From contig NZ_VWPY01000001.1 of NCBI RefSeq assembly GCF_011839805.1, positions 310,001 to 374,000 of the forward strand: a stretch of DNA of 64,000 nucleotides, in the 5' to 3' direction. Positions 16,394 through 25,219 of this stretch are shown here, one piece after another; position 1 is the stretch's first letter; each line of letters begins with the position of its first letter. Under the pieces are notes generated by a model. It searched no databases and was not told the origin of the DNA. It saw only the letters and a program-made list of their open reading frames with translations. Origin of the DNA: Kineococcus rubinsiae (GTDB lineage: Bacteria; Actinomycetota; Actinomycetes; Actinomycetales; Kineococcaceae). Position numbers and translations under genes: made by a program.

Positions 16394-18763
16394 ATGTCGT
16401 CCTCCTCCCCCGCCGCCGCGCCGGCGACCTCCGCGCCGCACCACGGCCCCCAGCCCGGGCTGGTCGTCGGGATCCTCGCGCTGGCCGGGATCTCCGTCTC
16501 GCTCATGCAGACGCTGGTCATCCCGATCGTCGGCCAGCTGCCCGTGCTGCTGGGCTCGACGCCCACCAACACGGCCTGGGCCATCACCGCCACGCTGCTC
16601 GCCGGCGCCGTGGTCACGCCCATCGCCGGGCGGCTGGGCGACATGCTCGGCAAGCGGCCCGTCCTGCTGGCCAGCCTCGCGGTCATGGTCGCGGGCTCCG
16701 TGGTCTGCGCCTTCGCCGACTCGCTGCTGCCGATGATCGTCGGGCGCGGCCTGCAGGGCTTCGCGGCGGGCGTCATCCCGCTGGGCATCAGCCTCATGCG
16801 CGATGTCCTTCCCGCTGAGAAGCTCGGGCCCGCCACGGCCCTCATGAGCGCCTCCCTCGGCGTGGGCGGCGCGCTCGGCCTGCCCGCCGCCGCGCTCATC
16901 GCCGACAACGCCGACTGGCACGCCCTGTTCTGGGTCGCCGCCGGCCTGGGCACCGTCGTCCTCGTCCTCATCGCCGCCCTCATCCCCGCGCCCCGCGGCG
17001 CCGCCCGACCGGCCGCGCGCTTCGACGTGCCGGGCGCGATCGGCCTCTCCGCCGCCCTGGTCGCCCTGCTGCTCGGCGTCTCCAAGGGCAAGGACTGGGG
17101 CTGGACCAGCGCCACGACCCTCGGCCTGCTCGCCGCCGCGGTGGTCCTCGCGATCGCCTGGGGCGCCTGGGAGCTGCGCACCGCGCACCCGCTGGTCGAC
17201 CTGCGCACGGTCGCCCGCCGCCAGGTGCTGCTGACCAACGTCGCCTCGCTGGTCTTCGGCTACGCCATGTTCGGCATGTCCCTGGCGCTGCCGCAGATCA
17301 TCCAGCTGCCGGCCGCCACCGGGTACGGCCTGGGCGAGTCGATGCTCGTCGCGGGCCTCGCGATGGTGCCCGGCGGACTGGTCATGATGGTGACCGCCGG
17401 GGCCTCCGCGAAGGTCACCCGCGCGCACGGGCCCAAGGTCAGCCTGATGATCGGCGCGGTCGTCGTCGCCGCGGGCTACGTGCTGGGCGCGGTGTTCATG
17501 GACGCCGTGTGGCAGCTCTCCGTCGTCTCGGGCGTCATCGGCGCCGGCATCGGGTTCGCCTACGGGGCCATGCCCGCGCTCATCATGTCCGCCGTCCCCG
17601 CGAGCGAGACGGCCTCGGCCAACAGCTTCAACACCCTCGTCCGCTCGGTCGGCAGCTCCGTCTCCAGCGCCGTCGCCGGCGCGGTGCTCGCGGCCTCTGC
17701 CACGACCCTGGGCACGGTCACCGTCCCCTCGCAGGACGGCTTCCGCACGGTCCTGCTCGTCGCGGCCGGGGCCGCCCTCGTCGCGCTGGTCGTCGCGGCC
17801 TTCCTGCCGCGCCGCACGGCGACCGCGCAGCCCGCGGCCCCGCTCGCGACACCCGACCCCGCCTCCCCCACCACCGGGTCCCCCACCGGCGCCGCCGTTC
17901 CCGGCCCCCGCGTCCGCCACTCCACGGCCGGGGACGCTCCCGCGGCCACCGCCCCGGGCGTCCGGGGCACCGTCTCGGCGGCGGGCGCGCGCCCGCTGCC
18001 CGGTGCCGTCGTCACCGTGACCGACGCCGCGGGACGACAGGTCTCCCGCACCACCACGGGCCCCGACGGCCGCTTCGAGCTCGCCGTCCCGACGGGCGGG
18101 ACGTACCTGCTCATCACGGCGGCACCCCAGCTCGCGCCGCACGCGACGCTCGTCGCCGTGGCCGACCGGCCCGTCACGCAGGACGTCCGCCTCGCAGGGC
18201 GCTCCACCGTGACCGGACGCGTCCTCGCGCCCACCGCGCAGGACCCCGCGGACACGGTCCCGGTCGTGCCCGGGGCGCTGGTCAGCCTCACCGACGCCAC
18301 GGGCCACGTCGTCGCGACCAGCACGACGGACGGCTCGGGCACCTACGAGTTCAGCTCGCTGGCGGGCGGCGCCTACGTCCTCGCCGCCCAGGCCACCCGG
18401 CACCGCCCCACGGCGGTCGGCGTCGACCTCGGCGACGACAGCGCCTCGACGCTGGACCTCGTCCTGACCCCCGGCGCCCACCTCGCCGGCACGGTGACGG
18501 CGGGGCCGGGGCAGCAGCCGCTGGCCGACGCCGTCGTGACGCTCGTGGACGAGGACGGTCAGGTGGTCGCCCGCGCCACGACCGGTGGCGACGGCGGGTA
18601 CCGCTTCGCCGACCTGCCCGACGGCGAGTACGTCCTCACCGCCGCGAGCTACGCACCCACCACCCGGCGGGTGTCGCTGGCGGGCGGGCGCGTGCACGCG
18701 ACCGACGTCCACCTCGGCGCCGAGCCGGCGGACGTGCCCGCGGACGTGCCCGCGACCGCCTGA
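16394..18763 (+). CDS. MFS (DHA2, 14-helix) exporter fused to three carboxypeptidase-regulatory-like domains
   Basis: 789 residues. Residues 20-480 form a drug:H+ antiporter with 14 hydrophobic helices; GRLGDMLGKRPV is the loop 2-3 motif. A Pro/Ala/Thr-rich linker (about 480-520) leads to three beta-sandwich repeats (about 520-605, 610-695, 700-780). Each has the pattern GAxVxVTDxxGxxV, D/G-rich turn, Y/F, GGxYxLxA, typical of CarboxypepD_reg/SdrC-like domains. DHA2 C-termini lie in the cytoplasm, so these domains would too, which is unusual because the fold is mostly extracellular. The MMPL transporter 1.2 kb downstream has the same cassette. ATG with GAAGGACC upstream. Divergent TetR control. 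Confidence 0.88.
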   Translation: MSSSSPAAAPATSAPHHGPQPGLVVGILALAGISVSLMQTLVIPIVGQLPVLLGSTPTNTAWAITATLLAGAVVTPIAGRLGDMLGKRPVLLASLAVMVAGSVVCAFADSLLPMIVGRGLQGFAAGVIPLGISLMRDVLPAEKLGPATALMSASLGVGGALGLPAAALIADNADWHALFWVAAGLGTVVLVLIAALIPAPRGAARPAARFDVPGAIGLSAALVALLLGVSKGKDWGWTSATTLGLLAAAVVLAIAWGAWELRTAHPLVDLRTVARRQVLLTNVASLVFGYAMFGMSLALPQIIQLPAATGYGLGESMLVAGLAMVPGGLVMMVTAGASAKVTRAHGPKVSLMIGAVVVAAGYVLGAVFMDAVWQLSVVSGVIGAGIGFAYGAMPALIMSAVPASETASANSFNTLVRSVGSSVSSAVAGAVLAASATTLGTVTVPSQDGFRTVLLVAAGAALVALVVAAFLPRRTATAQPAAPLATPDPASPTTGSPTGAAVPGPRVRHSTAGDAPAATAPGVRGTVSAAGARPLPGAVVTVTDAAGRQVSRTTTGPDGRFELAVPTGGTYLLITAAPQLAPHATLVAVADRPVTQDVRLAGRSTVTGRVLAPTAQDPADTVPVVPGALVSLTDATGHVVATSTTDGSGTYEFSSLAGGAYVLAAQATRHRPTAVGVDLGDDSASTLDLVLTPGAHLAGTVTAGPGQQPLADAVVTLVDEDGQVVARATTGGDGGYRFADLPDGEYVLTAASYAPTTRRVSLAGGRVHATDVHLGAEPADVPADVPATA

Positions 18764-18786
18764 CGGCCACCACCCGGCGTCGGCCC

Positions 18787-18820
18787 CGGGCTGCGTGCGG
18801 CACCGTCCGCGCGCAGCCCG
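18787..18820 (+). terminator. Strong hairpin after the MFS-cassette gene
   Basis: CGGGCTGCG and CGCAGCCCG pair perfectly. Inside, a U-G wobble and GCGG/CCGC extend the stem to 14 pairs around a 6-base loop. It starts 24 bases after the MFS stop. No U-run. Confidence 0.6.
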
Positions 18821-18913
18821 TCGACGCCCCTGCCGGTGACGCGCTGTGGTCGAGGTGCTCCAATCGGTGAGAGCGACGGGCAGGCGGCCCGCGCTGGTCC
18901 CCGGGGAGGGCAC

Positions 18914-19951
18914 GTGGTCCGGCGAGGTCGGCGGTGGCAGCGGGCGCGACGGCTGGGCGCCTGGCGCGCTCTGGCGGGCGCCCTCGTCGTGCTGTCGCTG
19001 GCGTGCGCGGCCCTGGTCCTGACCGGCCCCACGCGGCCGGGACCGCCGCCCAGCCGGGGCCTGCCCGACCTCTTCGCCGAGGACGTGCGCAACGCCCCGG
19101 GCGCGGCCGGGCGGGCGGCGGACCCCACCCGGGTGCCCCTGGACCAGCAGCTCAACCTCGACGCGGGCAAGCTCATCGGCGCCGGGCTGGTCACCGAGGT
19201 CCGCATCACGCAAGGCCCCCGGGTGGTGGTCTACCGGCGGCACACTCCCCCGGACGACGAGGTCAGCCGGCCGCTCGCGCCGGTCGACGAGTACCTCGAC
19301 GGCGAGCGCTACCTCATCGAGGTGAGCGTGGCCCAGCCCGCGGACCTCGCGGCGCTGCGCTGGCGCCACGCCGTGCTGCAGGTGCTCGTCGTGACCCTGC
19401 TGGTGCTCGCCGCGGGCGGCCTGTGGGTCAGCCGCCGCCGCCACGCCGAGCAGGAGCGCATCACCCTGGTCGACCCCCTGACGGGTGCCGGCAACCGGCG
19501 GCAGCTGCAGCGCCTCGCGGCCCGGGCCCTGCGCGACCCCGCCGGCGGGCGGCGCCACGCCCTGCTGCTCGTGGACCTCGACCGGTTCAAGCAGCTGAAC
19601 GACCGCTTCGGCCACGCCCACGGCGACGCCGCGCTGCGCCGGCTGGCCGGCGCGCTGCAGGAGGCCGTCCGCCCCGGCGACCACGTCGTGCGCCTCGGCG
19701 GGGACGAGTTCGCCGTCCTGCTGCACGACGTGCCCGGCGAGCCCCGGGACGCGCTCCTGCTGCACCAGGTGCTGCAGCGCGTCCGCCAGCAGCTGCCGGA
19801 CCTCGGCGTCAGCGGCGGCGGGGCCGTCTGGCCGCGCGACGCGGCCGACCTGGCCGGCCTGACGCACGCCGCGGACCAGGCGATGTACGCCGACAAGCGG
19901 CGGCGGCGCGAGACCCTCGACCTGCGCGCCACCGACCCCGCCACCCGCTGA
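18914..19951 (+). CDS. Membrane-bound diguanylate cyclase with small extracytoplasmic sensor
   Basis: 345 residues. TM1 is at about 17-38. An extracytoplasmic part of about 100 residues with charged, Asp/Arg-rich sequence follows, then TM2 about 155-175 and a GGDEF domain with DPLTGAGNRRQ, LVDLDRFKQLND and intact RLGGDEF (about 262-266). It should make c-di-GMP. No EAL domain. The GTG at 18914 follows GGGGAGGG. An in-frame start 26 codons upstream is possible. It lies between the two cassette transporters, its stop 10 bases from the convergent MMPL stop. Confidence 0.85.
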   Translation: MVRRGRRWQRARRLGAWRALAGALVVLSLACAALVLTGPTRPGPPPSRGLPDLFAEDVRNAPGAAGRAADPTRVPLDQQLNLDAGKLIGAGLVTEVRITQGPRVVVYRRHTPPDDEVSRPLAPVDEYLDGERYLIEVSVAQPADLAALRWRHAVLQVLVVTLLVLAAGGLWVSRRRHAEQERITLVDPLTGAGNRRQLQRLAARALRDPAGGRRHALLLVDLDRFKQLNDRFGHAHGDAALRRLAGALQEAVRPGDHVVRLGGDEFAVLLHDVPGEPRDALLLHQVLQRVRQQLPDLGVSGGGAVWPRDAADLAGLTHAADQAMYADKRRRRETLDLRATDPATR

Positions 19952-19961
19952 CGGGCGCGGC

Positions 19962-22900
19962 TCAGCGGTCCGCGGTGCTCCGCCCGGCCGCCGCCGCGTC
20001 GTGCGAGCCGTCGTGCGCCACGTCGTGCGAGCCGTCGTCCGCCGGCCGGGTCGCGCCCAGCACCAGGTCGACGGTCCCCGCCACGCCGTCCTCGACCCGC
20101 ACCGTCCTGGCCACGGGCGCGTAGCCGACCGCGGTCAGCGTGTACGGGCCGCCGGTGAGGTCGTCGAAGCGGAAGCCGCCGTCCTCGTCGCTGGCCACCG
20201 TGTCGACCACGGCGCCCGCGGCGTCCACGAGCGTGAGGGTGGCCTCCCGCACGGGCCGCCCGGAGGCGCTGACGGTGCCGACGAGGCGACCGCCCGCGCT
20301 GAGCCGGACGTCCGCGGTCGCCTCGCCCGCCTCGGGGACCTCGACGCCCTGCGCGACCGGCCGGTGGGAGTCCGACAGCGCGCTGAGGACGTAGGAACCG
20401 CCCGTGAGGCCGTCGACCCGGTAGGCCCCGCCGGCGTCCGTGCGGGTCGTGGCCACGACGGCGCCGCGGACGTCGAGCAGCGTCAGGACGACGCCGGCGA
20501 CGCCGTGACGAGCGGCGGGGGCGTCGGCGGCCGAGACCCGCCCGGTGAGGGCGGCGGCCCCGGCCAGGCGCAGGTCCCGGCGCACGGGCCGGTCGGCGAC
20601 GGCCACCGAGGCGGCGGCGGGCCGCACCCCGCCCGCGGCCACGATGAGGACGTAGGTGCCCCCGGCCGTCAGCGGCAGGGCGAAGCGGCCGTGCTCGTCG
20701 CTCGCCCCGCGCGCGACCTGGCGCCCCGCGGAATCGGTGACGGTGAGCGCCGCCCCGGCCAGGGCGCGACCGGCGCCGTCCAGCACGGTGCCGTGCACGG
20801 CCGGGCCCTCGACGGCGGCGTGCGCCGGGGTGCGCGGGGCGGGCACCGCAGCGGCCGCGGGGACCTGCCCGCCGTCCTCGGCCGCGAGCAGCGCGTCGAG
20901 CCCGCGGCCCTCGGCGTCCACGTTCGGCACGAGGCGCTGCATCCAGCGCGGCATCCACCACGCCGCCTCGCCCAGCAGGGTGAGAGCGGCCGGCACCAGG
21001 ACCATCCGCACGACGAGCGCGTCGACGAGGACGCCCACGGTCAGCGCCATCCCGATCGTGCCGATGGTCGCCTCGCCCGAGAACGCGAACCCGGCGAACA
21101 CCCCGCACATGATGAAGGCGGCCGAGACGACGACCGGGGCGGAGCGGCGGAAGCCGGCCAGCACGGCGTGGGTCGGGCTGTGCCCCTTGGAGTGCGCCTC
21201 GTGGATCGCCGAGACCAGGAACATCTGGTAGTCCATCGCGAGCCCGAACAGGATGCCCACGACGAGGACCGGCATGAAGCTCAGCAGCGGAGCGGGCTGG
21301 GCGACGCCGAACACGGCGGAGAGCCAGCCCCACTGGTAGATCGCGACGGTGGCGCCGAGGCTCGCGCCCAGCGACAGCAGGAACCCGAGGGTGGCCAGCA
21401 CCGGCACCGCGAGGGAGCGGAACAGCATCACGAGCAGGGCCAGCGCCAGCACGACGATGAGCGCGATGTAGACCGGCAGCGCGTCGTTCAGGGCCTGGGT
21501 GACGTCGATGTTCAGGGCCGTCTGACCGGTCACGAGGACGTCGGCGCCGGGCGTCGAGGCGACCGCGGAGCGGATGTCGCGCACCAGGTCCGCCGTCGCG
21601 GCGTCCGTCGGGCCCGACCCGGGGACCACGGTGATCAGCTGCGTGCTGCCGTCCGCGGAGGGCACGGCCGGCGTGACGGCGACGACGTCGCCCAGGGCCT
21701 GCACCTGCCGGGTCACGGTGGCCGCGGCGGTGGCCACGGCCTCCGGCGCCGACCCGCTGCGGCCGTCGACGAGGACGACCAGCGTCGACTGGCTGCCCTC
21801 GCCGAAGCCCTCGACGAGCAGGTCGTAGGCCTGGCGCGCGGAGCTGTCCGGGTCGGCGTTCTCGGCCGACGGCAGGGCGGTGCGCATGCTCAGGACGGGC
21901 ACGGCCGCGGTGCCGACGACGAGGACCGCGGCGAGCAGGGCGAGGACGGGGTGGCGGGTCACCGAGCGCGACCAGCGGCCGAGGAACCCGGGGCCGGCCA
22001 GCGTCGCGTCGGACACGTCCGCGGCCTGCTGCCCCGACTGCGCGACGGCGTCCGCCGCGCGGAGCCCGGCCAGGTCGCGGTGGCGCTCGCGCGCGGGCAG
22101 CACCCGGCGGCCGAGGACCGTCAGCAGCGCCGGCACCGCGGTCAGCGCGATGAGGACGGCGACCGCGACGGTGGCCGCGGCGGCGAGGCCCATCTGGGTC
22201 AGGAAGGGGATGTCCACGACGGCGAGGCCGACGAGCGCGACCACGACGGTGGTGCCGGCGAAGACGACGGCCGTGCCCGCCGTCCCGGTGGCCTTGGCGA
22301 CCGCCTGGGCCACGGGCGCACCGGCCCGCAGCTCGGTGCGCGTGCGGGCGAAGATGAAGAGCGCGTAGTCGATCCCGACGGCGAGGCCCAGCATCGAGGC
22401 CAGCGCCGGGGTCGTGGTGGAGAGGCTGACGACCCGGCCGAGGGCGGTGATGCCGAGGACGCCCACGCCGACGCCGATGGCGGCGGTCAGCAGGTTCGCG
22501 CCCGCGGCGGCCAGGGAGCCGTAGGTCAGCAGCAGCACGATGAACGCCACGACCACGCCGACGGCCTCGGCGCTGTGCGCGCCGCCGCCCTCGGGCAGGT
22601 CGGAGGTCACCTCGACGCGGACGTCGGCACCGCCGGCGGTGGCGTCGTGGTCGGTCGCGGCCTCGAAGGCGGCGCTGGTGTCCGCGCTGACGTCCCCGGC
22701 GGCGGTGGCGAAGGTCACGGTGGCGGCGGCGATGGTCTGGTCGGCGTTGACGCGCGGCATCTGCGGCGCCAGCGGATCGCTGACGGCCGCGATCCCGTCG
22801 ACGGCGCGCACCTGCGCGAGGACGTCCTCGAGCGCCGCGGCGTTCGCGCCCGTGAGGGTCTGCCCCGCCGGCGCCTGGAACACGACGGTCGCGCTCGCCC

Positions 22901-23111
22901 GGTCGGCCCCGTTGGAGAACTCCCGCCCCAGGACGTCGAGGCCCTGGCTGGCCTCGGTGCCGGGGATGGAGAACGAGGTGTCGGGAGACGCGCTGCGCGG
23001 CAGGCCGAAGGCCAGCGCGGCGACCGCGGCCAGCAGCAGCGCCCACACGCCGAGGACGAGGCGGTGGCGGCGGGCGCTGAAGCGGCCCAGGCGGTAGAGC
23101 AGGGTGGCCAT
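19962..23111 (-). CDS. MMPL/RND-family transporter fused to three carboxypeptidase-regulatory-like domains
   Basis: 1049 residues. Residues 1-735 form an MMPL exporter: 12 helices in two halves with large extracytoplasmic loops after helices 1 and 7, and the family motifs GLAVGIDYALFI and LFGLAMDYQMFL. After a linker (about 735-770) come three repeats (about 770-1020) that align one by one with those of the MFS gene: HGTVLDGAGRALAGAALTVT, LTLLDVRGAVVATTRTDAGG, LTLVDAAGAVVDTVASDEDG. The end is a His/Asp-rich tail with DGSHD twice. ATG preceded by GAGGAG. Divergent from a TetR gene with a perfect 14-base palindrome in the leader. MMPL proteins export lipids, siderophores or drugs; substrate unknown. 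Confidence 0.9.
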   Translation of the reverse strand: MATLLYRLGRFSARRHRLVLGVWALLLAAVAALAFGLPRSASPDTSFSIPGTEASQGLDVLGREFSNGADRASATVVFQAPAGQTLTGANAAALEDVLAQVRAVDGIAAVSDPLAPQMPRVNADQTIAAATVTFATAAGDVSADTSAAFEAATDHDATAGGADVRVEVTSDLPEGGGAHSAEAVGVVVAFIVLLLTYGSLAAAGANLLTAAIGVGVGVLGITALGRVVSLSTTTPALASMLGLAVGIDYALFIFARTRTELRAGAPVAQAVAKATGTAGTAVVFAGTTVVVALVGLAVVDIPFLTQMGLAAAATVAVAVLIALTAVPALLTVLGRRVLPARERHRDLAGLRAADAVAQSGQQAADVSDATLAGPGFLGRWSRSVTRHPVLALLAAVLVVGTAAVPVLSMRTALPSAENADPDSSARQAYDLLVEGFGEGSQSTLVVLVDGRSGSAPEAVATAAATVTRQVQALGDVVAVTPAVPSADGSTQLITVVPGSGPTDAATADLVRDIRSAVASTPGADVLVTGQTALNIDVTQALNDALPVYIALIVVLALALLVMLFRSLAVPVLATLGFLLSLGASLGATVAIYQWGWLSAVFGVAQPAPLLSFMPVLVVGILFGLAMDYQMFLVSAIHEAHSKGHSPTHAVLAGFRRSAPVVVSAAFIMCGVFAGFAFSGEATIGTIGMALTVGVLVDALVVRMVLVPAALTLLGEAAWWMPRWMQRLVPNVDAEGRGLDALLAAEDGGQVPAAAAVPAPRTPAHAAVEGPAVHGTVLDGAGRALAGAALTVTDSAGRQVARGASDEHGRFALPLTAGGTYVLIVAAGGVRPAAASVAVADRPVRRDLRLAGAAALTGRVSAADAPAARHGVAGVVLTLLDVRGAVVATTRTDAGGAYRVDGLTGGSYVLSALSDSHRPVAQGVEVPEAGEATADVRLSAGGRLVGTVSASGRPVREATLTLVDAAGAVVDTVASDEDGGFRFDDLTGGPYTLTAVGYAPVARTVRVEDGVAGTVDLVLGATRPADDGSHDVAHDGSHDAAAAGRSTADR

Positions 23112-23129
23112 CGGGGCTCCTCAGGGGTG

Positions 23130-23143
23130 GACGGACGTCCGTC
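23130..23143. promoter_or_regulatory. Perfect 14-base palindrome in the MMPL leader
   Basis: GACGGACGTCCGTC is fully self-complementary and lies 18 bases before the MMPL ATG, just ahead of its ribosome-binding site. It suits a TetR dimer; the adjacent divergent TetR is the candidate. Confidence 0.6.
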
Positions 23144-23181
23144 GGCTCCGGTGGCGACGTCGCACGGTAACCGCGGAACCA

Positions 23182-23242
23182 GCCGAGCGGCAAGCGCGGG
23201 CGCTGCCGATCGGCTAGTTCCCGCCTTGCCGAGCGGCAAGCG
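23182..23242. promoter_or_regulatory. Duplicated 15-base element and inverted repeat between MMPL and TetR
   Basis: GCCGAGCGGCAAGCG occurs at 23182-23196 and 23228-23242. The second copy completes the palindrome CTTGCCG-AG-CGGCAAG (16 bases), and GCCGATCGGC (23205-23214) lies between. This could be a two-site operator for the TetR protein. The rest of the 220-base gap holds no gene. Confidence 0.5.
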
Positions 23243-23333
23243 GGCGAGGCTGCGGAGGGGCTACGCTCGGCACCGGGGTCCGAGACCCGGGACGCCCCAC
23301 CCGCCCGTTCGCCCGACCGCCGACAGGAGCACC

Positions 23334-23921
23334 GTGACCACCGCAGTCCACGACGACCGGGCCGGCACCGGAGCCGGCCGCGCCCGGCTGCAGGAGGCGG
23401 CGCTGCGCCTGTTCGCCGAGCACGGGGTCAGCGGCACGTCGCTGCAGATGATCGCCGACGACGTGGGGGTCACCAAGGCCGCCGTCTACCACCACTACAA
23501 GACCAAGGACGAGATCGTCCTGGGCGTGGTGACGCCGCTGGTCGAGCGGCTGCAGCCCGTGCTGGAGGACGCGCAGGCCAAGCGGGGCCGCCGCGCGCAG
23601 GTCGAGGCCGTGCTCGAGGGGCTCGTCGACCTCGTCATCGACGCGCGCCGCGTGTACCGGGTGATGGCCAGCGACCCCTGCTACCCGGCGCTCGCGGCGC
23701 ACGAGCCGCTGCTGCAGGGGGTCGGCGAGGGACTGGTCGCCCTGCTGTCCGGGCCCGAGCCGGACGAGGAGACGTGCGTGACGGTCAACCTCTTCCTCAT
23801 GGGCCTCGTCGGGCCCCTGCGCGCGCCCGACTGCGCCGACGTCGCCGACGACACGATGCGCCGCACCCTGCTCGACCTCGGCCGCCGCCTGCTGCTGCCC
23901 CGCCGGGCCGCGCGCGCCTGA
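23334..23921 (+). CDS. TetR family repressor of the MMPL-cassette transporter
   Basis: 195 residues. The HTH is RLQEAALRLFAEHGVSGTSL then MIADDVGVTKAAVYHHYKTKDE, a classic TetR N-terminus; the C-terminal domain ends RRLLLPRRAARA. GTG with AGGAG 4 bases upstream. It is divergent from MMPL with palindromes in the gap. This mirrors the TetR/MFS pair 7 kb away, although the two TetR proteins are not close copies. Confidence 0.88.
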   Translation: MTTAVHDDRAGTGAGRARLQEAALRLFAEHGVSGTSLQMIADDVGVTKAAVYHHYKTKDEIVLGVVTPLVERLQPVLEDAQAKRGRRAQVEAVLEGLVDLVIDARRVYRVMASDPCYPALAAHEPLLQGVGEGLVALLSGPEPDEETCVTVNLFLMGLVGPLRAPDCADVADDTMRRTLLDLGRRLLLPRRAARA

Positions 23922-23922
23922 G

Positions 23923-23940
23923 CGGCCCCCGACCGGGCCG
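23923..23940. terminator. GC hairpin between convergent TetR and P450 genes
   Basis: CGGCCC, 6-base loop, GGGCCG, starting 2 bases after the TetR stop and 20 bases before the P450 stop. Weak (6 pairs, no U-run) but well placed for both. Confidence 0.4.
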
Positions 23941-23960
23941 GGTGGCCGCACCGCGGCCCG

Positions 23961-25193
23961 TCACCGGCGGCGCACCCGCAGCGGCAGTGAGGCCCACGCC
24001 CGCATGGTGTTGTTCAGGTGCCGCCGCGGCGTCTCCGCGAGTTCCACCGTCTCGACCCGCTCGAGCAGGGCCTGGAGCACGGACTCGGCCTCGAGCCGGG
24101 CGACGTGCTGCCCGACGCACTGGTGCAGGCCCATGCCGAAACCCACGTGCCCCGACGGGTCGCGCCCGAGGTCGAACTCGTCGGGCCGCTCCCAGCGGCG
24201 CGGGTCGCGGTTCGCGGCGCCGAGGAACATGACGATCTTCTCGCCGTCGGGCACCACGGCGCCGCCGATCCGCACGTCGCCCGTGGCGGTGCGGAAGAAC
24301 AGCTGCACGGGCGAGGCCCAGCGCACGGCCTCGTCGAAGGCGACCCGGGCCAGCCGGGGTTCCGCGCGCAGCCGCGCCCACTGCGCGGGGTGGGTCGCGA
24401 CGGCGTGCAGGAGCGCCGCGAGGCCCTGCACGGTCGTGTCGACCCCGGCGGACAGCAGCGAGCGCACGACGAGCGGCGCCTGCGCGGGGGTGATGTCGCC
24501 GCGGTCGGCCGCAGCCCAGATCGCGGCGCCGAAACCGCCGGGCCGCAACGCCTCCCGCGCGCACTGCGCGTCCACCCACGCCCCGTGCTCCGCCCGCCGC
24601 GGGGCGCCCCGCGCGACGAGGGAGTTCGCGGGGCCGAACGCGTTGAACAGGTGGTCGCCGTAGGGCAGCAGGTGCTCGCGGCCCTCGGTGCCGATCCCCA
24701 CCGCGTCGGGGAACACGCGCAGCGGGAACGCCTCCGCGATCGCCGGCACCGCGTCGAACTCCTCCTCCCGCAGCACCTCGTCGACGAGGTCGCGGGCGTC
24801 GGCCGCCCACTGCTCCCGCAGCCGCCGCAGCGCCCGCGGGGAGAGCACCTTCTCCAGCACGACGCGGGGCGCGTCGTGGTGCGGTGGGTCGGTCTCCAGC
24901 AGCAGGCTCGGCGGTCGCCACGGCGGTTCCCGGCGGAAGTTGCTGAGCCCCACGCCGGCGCCGGACGCGAACGCCTGCCAGTCCACCAGGGCGGCGTGGA
25001 CCTGCTCGTAGCGGCCGAGGGCGTAGACGTCGTAGCGCGACAGGTGCACGACCGGGCCGGCGTCGCGCAGGGCGGCGTGGAACGGGCCGGGGTCGCCGAG
25101 CACCTCCTCGCCGAAGGCGTCGGTGTCGTCGACGGGCAGCGGCGCGGGGGTGGTCGTGGCGGGGGTGGTCGTGGCGGGGGCGGTCGTGCTCAC
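23961..25193 (-). CDS. Cytochrome P450, CYP199A-like (para-substituted benzoate monooxygenase)
   Basis: 410 residues. Heme loop GFGMGLHQCVGQHVARLE (Cys about 358), ExxR as EAVR, and I-helix SAGVDTTVQ. As I recall the family, several stretches match CYP199A enzymes of Rhodopseudomonas closely: GVGLSNFRREPPWRPPSLLLE-type N-terminal motif (read as GVGLSNF and PWRPPSLLLE), HLFNAFGP, PGGFGA and NNTMRA. Those enzymes O-demethylate 4-methoxybenzoate or oxidise other para-substituted benzoates. The N-terminus is an unusual Thr/Pro/Ala-rich stretch. GTG with AGGAGG. It is co-oriented with the reductase 26 bases upstream, its probable electron donor. Confidence 0.85.
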   Translation of the reverse strand: MSTTAPATTTPATTTPAPLPVDDTDAFGEEVLGDPGPFHAALRDAGPVVHLSRYDVYALGRYEQVHAALVDWQAFASGAGVGLSNFRREPPWRPPSLLLETDPPHHDAPRVVLEKVLSPRALRRLREQWAADARDLVDEVLREEEFDAVPAIAEAFPLRVFPDAVGIGTEGREHLLPYGDHLFNAFGPANSLVARGAPRRAEHGAWVDAQCAREALRPGGFGAAIWAAADRGDITPAQAPLVVRSLLSAGVDTTVQGLAALLHAVATHPAQWARLRAEPRLARVAFDEAVRWASPVQLFFRTATGDVRIGGAVVPDGEKIVMFLGAANRDPRRWERPDEFDLGRDPSGHVGFGMGLHQCVGQHVARLEAESVLQALLERVETVELAETPRRHLNNTMRAWASLPLRVRRR

Positions 25194-25219
25194 GGGTCCT
25201 CCTGGGCTGGTGGTGGCGG

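Noticed and set aside
16361-23193. Very long open frames antisense to the two cassette transporters
   Set aside because: High third-position GC leaves the opposite strand free of stops; the translations are Arg/Gly/His-rich with no motifs, and the sense frames hold complete domains.
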